Part shown: positions 1 through 10,385 of the stretch, in pieces
Layout of the letters: each line of letters starts with the position of its first letter
How positions within the stretch are numbered: position 1 is the first letter of the stretch
Notes under the pieces: model-generated
Told to the model about the DNA's origin: nothing
The model's input: only the letters and a program-made list of their open reading frames with translations
Database searches by the model: none
Translations under genes and position numbers: made by a program
From: Nitzschia sp. DOCU1
Lineage: Eukaryota > Bacillariophyta > Bacillariophyceae > Bacillariales > Bacillariaceae
DNA length: 64,000 bases
Direction of reading: 5' to 3'
Assembly: GCA_951394045.1 (NCBI GenBank)
Contig: OX595985.1
Span: forward strand, 496,001 to 560,000

Positions 1-676
1 CAATTTCTTCCTGCTCCGCAAAGTAATCTACAATCGTCTCAAAAGATGACTGAAAGTTCAGGTTGCTCCGCGCAAAGCTGTCCTTCCAAGTCTGTCGCAT
101 CGCTGTATGAAAGAGAAACTTGAGGGCGTTGTCATCGTAAGGCTTGTTCCCATTCGCCGAGGGAAACCACCTCATAAGATTGTTCAAAAACATGTATCTT
201 GCAGCCAGTTCCTTGCAAGAGAGACGGAACGGCTTTGGCGTCGTATCCATATACAACTTCTGCTTCATTAGATCGGAGTCCCGTAGGAACTTCGAAATAA
301 AATCCGCAATAGCCGCATTGAATGTCTCTAGGGTCTCCGTATCTTGTAGAGCCTTGACGACGTCCCACTGATCGCGAATTGGGCCACCGAGGCATTCGCG
401 AAACTTGGCAAACCTGAGCGGTCCATTCGTCAGGTTGAGTCGCCCGGCGCTTGCGACATCGTTGAATTCTTCAACGGTCCGAAGAATAAGCTCGATATTG
501 AGCTTATCGGCCATTGGAACTTCCATTTTACGTTTCTCACGAACCGGACGATTGGCTGCCGTGCCAATGTTCACCGTATGAACAACATGTGCATGCCTTA
601 CTTCTGCCATAGTCAACTCCGATCGAAGCGGAATGACAGGCGCTCGAGTAGCTGCAGCAGTAGCCGAAGGATTCAT
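1..676 (-). CDS. Retrotransposon gag-like protein, N-terminal part, cut by the left window edge
   Basis: An open frame runs without a stop from an ATG at 674-676 to the window edge, about 225 codons. The protein has a basic segment near residues 40-50 and then a helical core resembling gag proteins of LTR retroelements in stramenopiles. Recognisable pieces are LNLTNGPLRFAKFRECLGG near residue 80, a TLETFNAAIADFISKFL helix, and MRQTWKDSFARSNLNF near residue 200. Such proteins form the virus-like particle and bind the element RNA. No zinc knuckle, polymerase or LTR is visible because the rest lies outside. It is not the same gag as the Copia element at 10.4-16.6 kb, so a second element family is present. 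The family (Gypsy or Copia) cannot be decided. The start was chosen as the first ATG of the frame. Confidence 0.65.
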   Translation of the reverse strand, partial: MNPSATAAATRAPVIPLRSELTMAEVRHAHVVHTVNIGTAANRPVREKRKMEVPMADKLNIELILRTVEEFNDVASAGRLNLTNGPLRFAKFRECLGGPIRDQWDVVKALQDTETLETFNAAIADFISKFLRDSDLMKQKLYMDTTPKPFRLSCKELAARYMFLNNLMRWFPSANGNKPYDDNALKFLFHTAMRQTWKDSFARSNLNFQSSFETIVDYFAEQEEI

Positions 677-1323
677 GTGAGAAGTTAGACAAACTCGCAA
701 TAAAGAGAGGATGGTAATAGCTTGACAGGTGAATCGATTTTCGATTTTCCTTACGTAGGGGATAGTACAGATTGTACGCGAACTTGCTTCTGAATTCAGA
801 GTGAACTACGCGTGTGAAGCAATCAACTATCCATTATTATGAGGGCTACGAGTAGGCATGGATGCCGACGAGCGATCTTGAATGAGGTTTGACATCCTCG
901 TACGTCAGTCCAGAGGTGCGTCAGAGACTCGTGGCGCATCACATTCCACTACTAGTAGCAACCCCCGAAACCAAGAATCGCCTCTGTGCTCTGTCGTCGT
1001 CATTGTTTTGCACCCTAATAGCAACACTGGAGCGAACGCGGTTATCACGTTTCACCTGCCACTAGATTATCAATGTCACTATACGTGCTAGCCTTTCCCA
1101 GCATCCTATTTCTGTCGTCATAAATTGCAGTAACGACATCGCACCCCAAAAACAAGACTAGGAGGCGTCGCACGCCGAGATGGGCATAGTAGGGGTACCG
1201 ACAAACGTTTGGGATGTTTCTTTTTGTAGAAAACTGGACGAACATACTTTCTATGGCTTTCAACTTCCTCTTCTAAGTATAAGGTACGTCTAGTAGCCAC
1301 AAACAAAACCATGCCCAGCCCCG
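677..1323. other. Intergenic stretch without a recognisable gene
   Basis: Only short overlapping frames with no family resemblance are present. The left part is probably the untranslated leader or 5' LTR of the left-edge retroelement. I could not define an LTR from one copy. The right part is the 3' flank of the epimerase gene. Confidence 0.5.
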
Positions 1324-2541
1324 TTATGATTGCATTCTGTATTGAGAGGCATCGTGCTCTCGAAACCATGCGACGAATTTGGTGATTCCTTCTTCAATCG
1401 GGGTCGAGGGATTGTACCCCAGCAGCCTTCGGGCCTTGGTAATGTCGGCATAAGTTACCGGCACGTCGCCCTTTTGCATCCCCACGGTTTGAATCTGTGC
1501 CTTGCGCCCAACTCGTTCTTCCACAAGTCGAACAAAGTCAGCCAAGACAACGGGGCGCCCATTCCCTAAATTGACAATCTCGGGTTGTCCCGTATGAACG
1601 TAAAGAGCATTGACGACACCCTGGACAATATCGTCCACGTAAGTGAAGTCGCGTTGACTGTTGCCGTGGTTGAAGACTTTAATGGTTTGATTGTTCGAGA
1701 TTTTGTCGGTAAAAATCCAAGGCGCCATGTCGGGGCGACCATAAGGTCCGTACACGGTGAAGAATCGTAGACCGATGCTAGAAATATTGTAAAGGTTCCA
1801 ATAGGTATGTGCAATGAGTTCGTCACTTCGTTTTGTGGCCGCATAGAGGCTGGCGGGGTCGGCCACCAAATCCGTCTCCCGAAACGGGACTTTGACGTTA
1901 TTTCCATAGACAGATGAAGATGAAGCATATATCAGAGTTTCCTTGAGATTGAGCTCATTCAGAGCTTCGAGCAAGTGGACGAAACAGTCGACGTTGTTCT
2001 TTGTGTATTCCAGTGGGTGATCCAAACTGTATCGGACGCCTGCTTGTGCCGCCAGATGGATAATGCGCGTAATTTTGTACTTTTGAATCGTCTCTTTTAA
2101 CTTCTCGGCATCACAAACGTCACCTTTGACGAACGTTATATCGCGCTTCTCCATCTCGGAAATCCGCTTTTCTTTCAAGTCGGTAGAATAGTAAGCGTTG
2201 ACATTGTCATAACCAATTGGGGTCATCCCTAGTCGCTCTAACTCGAGGACCGTATACATCCCCACAAAGCCAGCAGCGCCCGTCACTAGGACATTGTACT
2301 TGGGTCCTTGGGGGCCTCGTAGTGCCTCCATACGTTCTCGCGTCATTCTTGGTACCCTGTACTGGTACGTTGCTTGGGGATGAGTTGAGATCGGGGTGTC
2401 TTCCTGAGAGTAAACCGCAATTTCAGCCCTCAGGGAATTCAGCGTTAAACTCCCCATAATGACGCTCATTATCGCACAACAAGAAAGCACAACAAGCTGC
2501 TTCTGCTGTGCGAATGTTACAAGGCATGGTGACGATTTCAT
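1324..2541 (-). CDS. UDP-glucuronate 4-epimerase (GAE-type), membrane anchored
   Basis: This 405-residue protein of the extended short-chain dehydrogenase family interconverts UDP-glucuronate and UDP-galacturonate, precursors of acidic cell-surface polysaccharides. A hydrophobic anchor at about residues 15-35 suggests a type II Golgi protein, as in plant GAE enzymes. The NAD-binding Rossmann motif GAAGFVG is at 88-94. A serine cluster lies at 207-210, and the catalytic YAATK (Tyr233, Lys237) follows. GLRFFTVYGPYGRPDMA (257-273) is the signature that separates this family from UDP-glucose 4-epimerases. Length and domain order are normal and the gene is intronless. The ATG at 2539-2541 gives the membrane anchor and is the natural start. 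I am confident of the family; the exact substrate is inferred from the motif. Confidence 0.9.
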   Translation of the reverse strand: MKSSPCLVTFAQQKQLVVLSCCAIMSVIMGSLTLNSLRAEIAVYSQEDTPISTHPQATYQYRVPRMTRERMEALRGPQGPKYNVLVTGAAGFVGMYTVLELERLGMTPIGYDNVNAYYSTDLKEKRISEMEKRDITFVKGDVCDAEKLKETIQKYKITRIIHLAAQAGVRYSLDHPLEYTKNNVDCFVHLLEALNELNLKETLIYASSSSVYGNNVKVPFRETDLVADPASLYAATKRSDELIAHTYWNLYNISSIGLRFFTVYGPYGRPDMAPWIFTDKISNNQTIKVFNHGNSQRDFTYVDDIVQGVVNALYVHTGQPEIVNLGNGRPVVLADFVRLVEERVGRKAQIQTVGMQKGDVPVTYADITKARRLLGYNPSTPIEEGITKFVAWFREHDASQYRMQS

Positions 2542-3427
2542 GATGCCGCAAGTGCCTGTGGAAATTTCAAGAAGAAAACTTTAAATCCCAGAGCATCAAA
2601 GTTAACAGCTCCAAAATGAATATTCTGCCTGCCAACGTGCCAAGAAATCAAATAGCAGTCGAAATAAAGCGCTACACCTTATAAAGACAGAAACAGCCGC
2701 AGTTAATGGCCTTGACCACAGTCAGGAGGGAAGGGGGGAGAGGGACCACAGCACTTGTGAGGCTGTGTCGCCATTTTTGTGAACCGTTTTGTTGGGCCTT
2801 CGCGCTGCGGGACACTACCGTATTCAAATTTTCTGGCAGGGCATACGGCGCGCGCCGGCCATCCAAATAGCACCATCTATGATAGTACTACGTACTACAT
2901 CGTACTAGCGTACGGCCACCTTCCACATCCCAATGTACGATACTTTGGTGGCTGCTGCCGCTGCTGCTGCTAGAGTACGACTGCCGATCCAGGACAGCCA
3001 CCTTCTAGCTCCTCACTCTTCCAAGGGACAGCGTTGTAATGTAGATGTGATGATGGGTTCTTTTATGCAATAGATGGAGACAGCGTCGCGTTGGATGGCA
3101 TCGTGATGCATGGCATCGTGATGCATGGCATGAGAACTCGAAAGACGTCGATAGGATTTCACAGATGCCAGTACGAATAGGCATGACAACGCATCGTACA
3201 TGGGTTTGTGGCTTGCAACCCTGCGCGGTGGCCGCCGCACACTCTGCACATTTGTTTGACTACATCGACCGTTCTGATGGAGTTCAAAGCGAAGATATGT
3301 CATCTTCTTCTTTATGTTTGTGCTATCTTGCAGAGGATGTCACTCTGTATCCATTCGAACCATGATAACGTCGTCGAATAGCGAATAGCGGTAATGATAC
3401 AATGGAAGAGCAGAGGACAAAGAGGCC
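2542..3427. other. Divergent intergenic region between epimerase and TilS genes
   Basis: This is the shared upstream region of two divergent genes. It has no convincing coding frame. It holds CTACTA/TACGTA-rich sequence around 2880-2915 and a short tandem repeat at 3097-3131. No core promoter element was identified with confidence. Confidence 0.5.
3097..3131. repeat. 15-base tandem repeat
   Basis: The unit GGCATCGTGATGCAT occurs twice in exact tandem (3097-3111 and 3112-3126), followed by a partial GGCAT. Part of each unit is self-complementary (ATGCAT). Confidence 0.8.
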
Positions 3428-5476
3428 ATGACGAAGCAGCAGCAGCAAAGTAATACGGTCGCTCTAAAAAGCATTCATCTGCTGTTATTTTGGGGAAGCA
3501 TGATGGTGATTGTCAACTGCATCATGAGGAAGCTTCGTGGGGACATGATGACTGTCCATGCATTTCAGCAATCCAATCGTCGCCATGCACGATTTGCGGC
3601 TCCATGGACATCCATAACGTTCACCAGGAACTCCCCTGGATGGTTTGCTGCTGCGACGCCGCGTCATGAGACGCCATCGTTTGCCTTGATTTCGTCATCA
3701 TTATCATTATCATCATCGTCAACCCGGCGCAACTATCATACGGGTGGAGGAAACGAGAAAGGCGACGACGACAAGGAGTATGTAGAAGAATCATGGGACG
3801 AGACTGCGAAATTATCCTCGCTCGCGACCTCCATTCAACAGGCCGTCCATGCAGTGGCATCCACACAACAACGTTTCATTACCCTCAGCGTCAGTGGAGG
3901 CAGTGATTCCGTGGCACTACTTCATGCTTGCATGGAGTGGCTCCTTACTCTTCCAAGGGACAGTGACGACAATACATTTGTTCAAGTCGTTCACTTTAAT
4001 CATCAACAACGCGACAAGGAATCCGACGCTGATGCTGCCCTGGTGCGAGAACTATGTCAGAGATATCAAATTCCTTGTCGGATAGAACTGTGGCAAGACT
4101 ATGGGGAAACAAGCTTTTCTCAAGATGTGGCTCGAACATGGAGACGTCAACGGTTGCTAGAACTGACGCAGCAAGCCATATCATCATCATCGTTGTCGTC
4201 GTCGTCGTCGTCGTCAGCCGTAGGAATCATTTTGACCGCCCATCACAAGGATGATTCTATAGAATCGTTACTACTAAAGGCTCTACGTGGGGTTCACTTT
4301 TTGAATCTATCGGGAATGAAACATGTCACTCCCATTTCGACAACACCATCCATTTACTTGGTCCGGCCTTGGGTAAACAACAATGTCAGCAAGCAACACT
4401 TACTGGACTATCTGATTGATCGTGGTTTATCATGGAGAGAAGATGAGAGCAATGCGTCGCCCAAATACTTACGGAATCGGGTTCGGAACGAACTCATTCC
4501 GCTACTACAAGAGTTATCGGGTGGAACCTTTGTCGATTCTAGAATTCCAGCGTGGATGCAACAAAGTCAAGAACTGGCGGACGATTTACAGCCGCGGGTC
4601 CAAACACACTTGGCGGCCGTGCTTGTGGAGGAGCCGGTCAGCAACACAAATACGCCGCCACTGCTCTTTGACTGGGAACGCAGTTGTGCTCTGCTGGACG
4701 AAACGGCGGCGGCGAACCTCCTTTGTCAAACTCCACTCGTACAATCACAGGCATTATACCAATGGATCTCGAAACAAAAGCTAGGTGTACTACTATCACA
4801 AGAATCACTTGGTAGATTGATCCACCAGCTGCGCTTCTTTCCAGACCGAACGGAATGGATTCTAGAGTTGGGACAGGGCTGTCAGGTGCAGAGAATTGGC
4901 GCAGTGCTGCGCCTTGCAACGTCCGAGCAGGAGGAAAGGGCGTTCAATCGGCGACAGTGGAATTGGTCCATTGTTCGCGACGACACTGAACGATCGACAA
5001 AGAATGACACGATGATGCGGGGTCGGTGGTCGTCATCGGCAAAACACATTTCTATTTGGCTTTCGTCCGGATTGTTGGAGGGAGATTGGCGAAACGAGTT
5101 GATCTTTTATCAGACTTCGGTCAACGACTACGAGGAGGCAAAACGAGCTAATGGTGGCATGGTCTCGTTGCACTTTGTTCCTCCTTGGAGAAACTCCGCT
5201 GTCAAGCTACGTCAATTTCTTCGGGGTCAAGGGGTCCCAGTGCATCGGCGTGGTGACGTGGATATATTGATTGCAAGAAATCAAGCAGCAACGGGAGAAA
5301 ATGAGTTTCTAGTGGCCGTACAAGTCGCCAAGAAGGGTGATGGGCAACTAGAGTGGATCCTTCATCGTGACTTTTGTCAGGTGGCGTCGAATGTCATTGC
5401 CACCAGCGACGAATCAGTCAACAGCTCAGTCACTGAACAAGAACGTTATCATCTACTTCTGTTTGCACCCCCCTGA
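3428..5476 (+). CDS. TILS: tRNA(Ile)-lysidine synthase, predicted plastid-targeted
   Basis: TilS converts cytidine 34 of tRNA-Ile(CAU) to lysidine using ATP, so that the tRNA reads AUA. The 682-residue protein has the PP-loop ATP-binding motif SGGSDS at 156-161. It also has the family pieces VHFNHQQR, LTAHHKDDSIESLLLKALRG and WREDESNASPKYLRNRVRNE, the last typical of the TilS tRNA-binding helix. The N-terminus carries a hydrophobic stretch (about 15-33) and then VHA|FQ at 43-47, followed by a basic, serine-rich segment. This is the layout of a diatom bipartite plastid presequence, so the product should act in plastid translation. The long C-terminal part is diverged. Serine runs come from TCA/TCG microsatellites near 3695-3720 and 4182-4216. 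The gene is intronless and the start ATG is the one that supplies the signal peptide. Confidence 0.9.
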   Translation: MTKQQQQSNTVALKSIHLLLFWGSMMVIVNCIMRKLRGDMMTVHAFQQSNRRHARFAAPWTSITFTRNSPGWFAAATPRHETPSFALISSSLSLSSSSTRRNYHTGGGNEKGDDDKEYVEESWDETAKLSSLATSIQQAVHAVASTQQRFITLSVSGGSDSVALLHACMEWLLTLPRDSDDNTFVQVVHFNHQQRDKESDADAALVRELCQRYQIPCRIELWQDYGETSFSQDVARTWRRQRLLELTQQAISSSSLSSSSSSSAVGIILTAHHKDDSIESLLLKALRGVHFLNLSGMKHVTPISTTPSIYLVRPWVNNNVSKQHLLDYLIDRGLSWREDESNASPKYLRNRVRNELIPLLQELSGGTFVDSRIPAWMQQSQELADDLQPRVQTHLAAVLVEEPVSNTNTPPLLFDWERSCALLDETAAANLLCQTPLVQSQALYQWISKQKLGVLLSQESLGRLIHQLRFFPDRTEWILELGQGCQVQRIGAVLRLATSEQEERAFNRRQWNWSIVRDDTERSTKNDTMMRGRWSSSAKHISIWLSSGLLEGDWRNELIFYQTSVNDYEEAKRANGGMVSLHFVPPWRNSAVKLRQFLRGQGVPVHRRGDVDILIARNQAATGENEFLVAVQVAKKGDGQLEWILHRDFCQVASNVIATSDESVNSSVTEQERYHLLLFAPP

Positions 5477-5733
5477 TGGTTGTGACACTGGACCGTGCGA
5501 TTTCGATCTATCGGCCCAGATGTTTTTGTTCCGTCCATATTCAGGCTCCGCAATCCATGTGGTGCCGGCATTGTTGCACCGGCCAGATTCGTCGCGATAG
5601 ATACGAAGTCAGAGATCCCCGGAAGGTCTAGGGATCTAAGATTTGGAAGCTTCCACAGGCTTCGCAGTAACTCACTTACATAACCAGGACCAGGACCACG
5701 AGTCAGAAACTTTTCCCCAGCAAAAGAGAGGTG

Positions 5734-6611
5734 TTAAAGAGAGGTGTTTTGCGGCAGATCTTGAACAAAGAGTTGTACAATGTTCAAGTCGTGCCCCTCT
5801 GGGACGATTTTGTAACAACACAGTTCAAGATCCGTAAGCTGACAGCCGTCCGATCCCAACAAACCATGAATCGACTCCATGGTTTGTCGTCCAAATTTGC
5901 AACAGCGGAGTCCTAGTTCCTCCAATGACGGGTGGCCGGCAAGAGCATCGAGAATGCCAGCCAATGACGCGTCCTCATTCAATCTGTGTGAGCTTCTGTG
6001 TGCGCGAAACCAAAAATGGAACCTCTTCAGGGTCGTGTTGAAGGCCAGCCCAGTGGCCAGGCATTCTGACACAGCCGCATCAATGAATCGAGTGTTGTCG
6101 AAAATCAACTCGCATAACCCTTTAGCTTGCCCGGGGGGTGTTGCCAGTGCTTGGGCCAGCACAGCCATGGCATCTCTTGAAATTACAAAATGGTCGAAAG
6201 TGACCCTCTCCAGATGCCCCCGCTGAATAGCAGGTGCGATTGCAGCTGCCAACTCCAGGTTCAGTTCCTTGAAGACGGTCCAGATATCAGTTCTAAACTT
6301 TAATCCACGAAACAGCTTGAGCTTGGCGACCGATGCTACCACCATCAAGAAATTTGGATTCGATGGATTGGTACAAAGGTTCCTTCACCCCATCGTGAAT
6401 TGGAATAGTTGTAGCAGTAAAATGTTTGAAGCATTTCTGCTGCAATCTCTGGTGTCCAAACTATCCCACGAACGTCGAAATCGATTGGAGTCCGAACATT
6501 TTCGTGGCGAAGTCGCCGCAACCGATTGACTGTACGCTCGGTGTTGGAGCCAGAAAGCTCGAATTGACCCCATTTGATCATCCACTCTACTTGTGAATCG
6601 TTGTTTGCCAT
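5734..6611 (-). pseudogene. Leucine-rich-repeat protein gene split by a frameshift
   Basis: Two minus-strand frames abut. The first begins at ATG 6609-6611, gives 88 residues and stops at 6345-6347. The second is open from 6384 down to 5734 and encodes about 200 residues with leucine-rich repeats of the ribonuclease-inhibitor type, for example SLEELGLRCCKFG and CQLTDLELCCYKI. The frames overlap at 6345-6384. No intron fits in so short an overlap, so a one-base indel there is the simplest reading. Together they would give an LRR protein of about 290 residues, a common diatom class probably involved in protein binding. The break may be real decay or an assembly error. The second frame has no ATG upstream of its homologous region; its first ATG is at 6343-6345. 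Confidence 0.6.
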
Positions 6612-7020
6612 GTTGCCAAACAGTAAATACTGACTGTAGTAATGGAAGCTGAGTCAGTCAATGTAGATACCGAGAATGAATGAATGAAGAATCAATCCCA
6701 GAAAATGCCATCGTCCTCGTCAAGTCACAAGAGTCCAAAGCTTCTCACGCAGCGCAGGATCGAATGAGAGGCCATTCATTTTAGTTTGAATCCATCCGTT
6801 TCCCGCGCTCAAGCACGTGCCTCAAATACCATTGAGCCGTTTTTCGCCGTTGATTTGCCGATGCCGGCGTGCTCGGCGACAACTGCCTGTATCATAGATG
6901 ATACCGTTCTCGAGTTCGCCGAAGAATGATGACGTTGCCGATGTGGCGGGCGCGCCTTCACGAGCATGGCAGCAATTCTAAGTTCGAAAGCAAGCAGGAA
7001 GCAAAAGCCGCGTATTCACG
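6612..7020. other. Intergenic region between the LRR gene and the TruA pseudogene
   Basis: Both neighbours point away from this stretch. No coding frame or RNA gene was recognised. Confidence 0.5.
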
Positions 7021-7753
7021 ATGAGACCGAAAAGTAAACTGCCGCGGTCAGATGAATTTCTCGTAACCATGACATCTTTTCCTCATCGGCTGATATCGTC
7101 TTTCCTCATTGATCTCTGGTTGGGCTGCTGGCCCCACATTTGCCTGACGTTCCATCTGCAGTCTTGTCGGCCGGTTGCCACTTCCCTTTCTGCGACTCGA
7201 CTGAGGGGTGCAGACGACAATGCCGAATCCCAGACCGCGTTGGATGGAACCAGTGCCATTCTGCGCTTGAGCTAAGATGGTACCAGATTTACTGGGTGGA
7301 GTGCTGCCGACGATGGTGTGATCCAATACAACATGATTGACCCGCAAACAAAGGGTTCCAAACGAAAGCGTCGACGCCACGCAGTTAACGCCGTGCCTCT
7401 GCCCAAAGGATTTGTCCGTTCCGTGGAAGGTGTGATTCGAGAAAACCTTTGCCTGCATTTACGGAAATGTGGACCCAAGGCGCATCGTAGTGGAAGGATG
7501 CAGCCGTACCGACCGCGGCGTCCATGCCACAGGGATGATTGCCCAAATCTACTGTTTCAAAGAAAGTGTCTTAAACCAGCAAATCAACGGGAACGACGAC
7601 GCAACTTCAATATTCTTCTCGATCCCTGGAAAACGACTACCGCATCCTACACCTTCTTATGATTGTTCCTATTTTACTATAGAAGGAGGAGTCTTAGGGA
7701 GCTTTCTTCGTCCCGCGGCTGGTGAAACGAAAGCACCAAGGCGTTTGCTATGA
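7021..7753 (+). pseudogene. TruA-type tRNA pseudouridine synthase pseudogene
   Basis: TruA family enzymes isomerise uridine to pseudouridine in tRNA anticodon arms. The frame opening at ATG 7021 reaches the conserved YDGTxFxGW motif, but the tyrosine codon is TAA (7273-7275). The same frame resumes as DGTRFTGW and reads through SVEGVIRENL. Near 7465 the homology moves by one base into the frame that holds EGCSRTDRGVHATG, which contains the catalytic aspartate in RTDRGVHA. Homology ends soon after, at about 7560-7620, so the catalytic domain is also truncated. A nonsense change, a frameshift and a lost 3' half together make this a pseudogene rather than a single sequencing error. The first 80 codons include a hydrophobic stretch that may once have been a signal peptide. 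Confidence 0.8.
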
Positions 7754-8375
7754 AACTGTTTATCAGAGTAGCTGTCTGGATGGTGGTATAGGGTGCCTCC
7801 CGGAGCGTCGTCGTCATACTGGGGCTTGAATTTGCTGGAATGAATAGCGCAAGGTCCTACTACTCCGAGTAAGTGGTGTACGGGAGCAATGCTACCTTTG
7901 GTCATGTCCACATGCTGGGCATCCCTCATCATGCCGAAGTAAAGGATGGTGTGACTTCTTGTGGGCGCTGGAGTAGTATCATTGCCACCATGATGAATAT
8001 TATTCATGCAGTGACGGCATCGCCGTCCGTTGTTCCAACAAAGTTATCGCCCGTTTCTTCTTCCCCCCGGCCGCCAAGCTTTCGCTAGTAGCTAGAGTCA
8101 GCAAATCGCCAAACAATATTAGCTACGAGCTGCGAGAGGTTCCAACACTGTTGTTGCTTGTTTATGTGTGATACCACAAGCTCAATCATCATCATCGCCC
8201 ACTAGTAGAAATGCTGCTGCTGCGATTATCTACCAGAACATCTCGTTGGCGGAGCGCTCCGTATCACAGCACGTCGGTTGGTTCTTGTCCTCATCTTGGC
8301 CCAAGCACACAACATGTACCGTCGACTTATTCCATCGTAGTAGTAGTTCTTGTAGAAGTAGGAAAAACACCCTGC

Positions 8376-8406
<31 letters not shown>

Positions 8407-8860
8407 CATTTACTTTCCTCCAAATACCAGTCGTTGTACTTTTTGCCACACCACGCGTGTCCATTTCTTCTTTTTGTTGTTGTTGTTTGGGATTTGGCCG
8501 TGTCGTTTTCGAATTCGTTGAATTCTCTGATAATGTGCCCTCCATGTCGATGATACGGATTGTATCAGTAGAGGAATTCCACTGGCTACCTTGCTTCGCA
8601 CATGTACACATGGCGATGCTTGTCCCATGGGAATTTCGGACGACAAAGATTGCAAATTCCAACTTTTTGTGGCTTGAAAGACACTCATCCCATTCGCTCG
8701 TTCCATCACGTCCGAGCGAGATGCGAGTTGTGGATCAATCAACTCCAAAAGTGCACGAGGAGGAAATTTGTGTCTTTTTTTCAACGCAAAAGAGTGAGTA
8801 AGTGACGTGACGTACTAGCTAGTATCATACAGCACTCCAACCTCGTACAGTATATGATAC
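7754..8860. other. Non-coding stretch with a poly-C/AC microsatellite
   Basis: Several frames of up to 196 codons exist, but they overlap each other on both strands and are driven by low-complexity sequence. None resembles a family. I regard the stretch as intergenic. Confidence 0.5.
8375..8406. repeat. Poly-C run followed by an AC microsatellite
   Basis: Eighteen consecutive C at 8375-8392 run directly into seven AC units. Homopolymer length here is likely to be unreliable in any assembly. Confidence 0.9.
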
Positions 8861-10063
8861 TTACAATATGGCGAGTGCATCATCCAACAATTCTTGCACA
8901 GTCACTGTTGTTGTTTGTTGTGCATCTTCTTCTCCATTATGCGTATCCGAAACAATGTATTTGGGCAATTGTTTCACGGTCAAAAAGAGGGATGCCGGAT
9001 CATTGTCGGCAGACAATAACTGCAGTCTCAATTGCCAATGCGTCACTAAAGCGACACTGAAATACAATGGCATCAAGGCATGACTCACTAGAAAGGCATC
9101 GACCAATCTTCCAGCTGTGTCAGCATCAAAGACATCATGAGTGAACCATGTAATCATCCATGGCAATACCAAATTGTGTACCATATCTGCGAGTAGCTGC
9201 AGTTGATAATGAACGTGTGGATCGACTTGTTCTACCAGCGGTAACAAACAAAACTGTAACATCCATGTGGAATTGGCAAAATTTTCTCGAAGAGCATCTC
9301 GCCAATGCGATTGCGCCAGTTGTTGCAAGACGCCAGCGCCGACATGAGCTTGATAGTCCAATTGATGCAACACAACGCCTGCTACATCGTGTAATCCTTG
9401 ATAATAATGATAGTGAGGACATGGCATAATGGTGTCTTCCAGTGCTTGAGCGAGTCGATCACTGGCATACGTGGGAGTAGCGGGTGTTTTCTGTGAGGCA
9501 TTGTATCGAAAGACGACACTGCGTCCGACATCGCGTCGAATCATGTCCAAACTGGCTTCTTGCTGGGAGGAGGTTTCCATTTTCTTTTCTTCTTCTTCAT
9601 CGTGACGATGAAAGGAGTTTGTTGCTTTGCCTGAGGCTTTCTTCTTCTTCTTTCGTTCGTCCAGAGCTTTTGCGTCCAAGCCTACCAATAGTGGCCAGGC
9701 TCGTTGACGAAAGTGGGCTGGCAATCAATGAATGAATGAATGAAATGAAATGAATGAGGGATCGAGTACGGTAGAATAGCAGAGAAAAAGGGTGAGAGAC
9801 GCCGCATCTGCATCAATCACCACGCCGCAGCAACCACTATAAAGGTACTCACGAGATAACAAACCGCCTTTGCTGAGCGCCAATTCTCGCAATTCCCACA
9901 AATCCACAGTCGCAGACGACAAACATGCTTCGATGCGATCCGCCTTGGTACTCAAATCATCTTGGAGCGTCAACGAAGCCAAAGGCAAATCGTTCCACGT
10001 ATCCGACAGAGACTGTACGATCGATTGCATCATCGGCATTTTGGATGAAGTACTCGTTGTCAT
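8861..10063 (-). CDS. TBC-domain Rab GTPase-activating protein, TBC1D20/Gyp8-like
   Basis: Two exons, 10063-9853 and 9717-8861, are joined over a 135-base intron (donor GTGAGT, acceptor TGCCAG) to give 355 residues. The joined sequence GGLLSPHFRQRAWPLLVGL matches the start of TBC domains of the TBC1D20 type. Further matches are IRRDVGRSVVF (arginine-finger region), YYQGLHDVAGVVL (glutamine-finger region), LPWMITWFTHDV and LVDAFLVSHALMPLYFSVAL. Such proteins accelerate GTP hydrolysis on Rab1-type GTPases at the ER and Golgi. The usual C-terminal membrane anchor of TBC1D20 is not obvious. A Lys/Glu-rich insertion lies between the first helices. The intron contains ATGA/GAAAT simple repeats at 9727-9757. 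The gene starts about 320 bases from the Copia insertion, which sits upstream of it. Confidence 0.85.
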
Positions 10064-10385
10064 GTTGTAAACACTACTACTGCTCTACTAGAGCAATTTT
10101 GAGTTCCGTAGTAGCATAGCATGTGGTTGCTGCGGGAGGAAGACGCCGGTGGCACCATCATCATTTTCAAAGAGCCCATTGTGACATTCGTTCCATGTAT
10201 GTAAACTACGTACGGCGTCCAATACGTTCACATACCTGTCATTTAACCGCTAGTTTAAAGGAAGGAAGGACGGCGATGGATGACGTACGTACCTCTACGC
10301 CGGCCAGCCCTACTTGCAACACCGCCAAAAATTCAGAATGGCGCCAAAAAGCATTGCCCAATAACGGGGTTCGATAGACCTACCT
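10064..10385. other. Upstream region of the TBC gene, cut off by the Copia element
   Basis: No gene is seen. The six bases CTACCT at 10380-10385 are repeated just beyond the other end of the element (16648-16653) and are its target-site duplication. Before insertion this stretch was continuous with 16654-16698 and formed a short divergent intergenic region. Confidence 0.6.

Noticed and set aside
8211..8801. A 196-codon plus-strand frame
   Set aside because: It crosses the poly-C/AC microsatellite, is overlapped by other frames of similar length on both strands and has no family resemblance.
9727..9757. ATGA repeats as a functional element
   Set aside because: They lie inside the TBC intron and look like an ordinary simple repeat.
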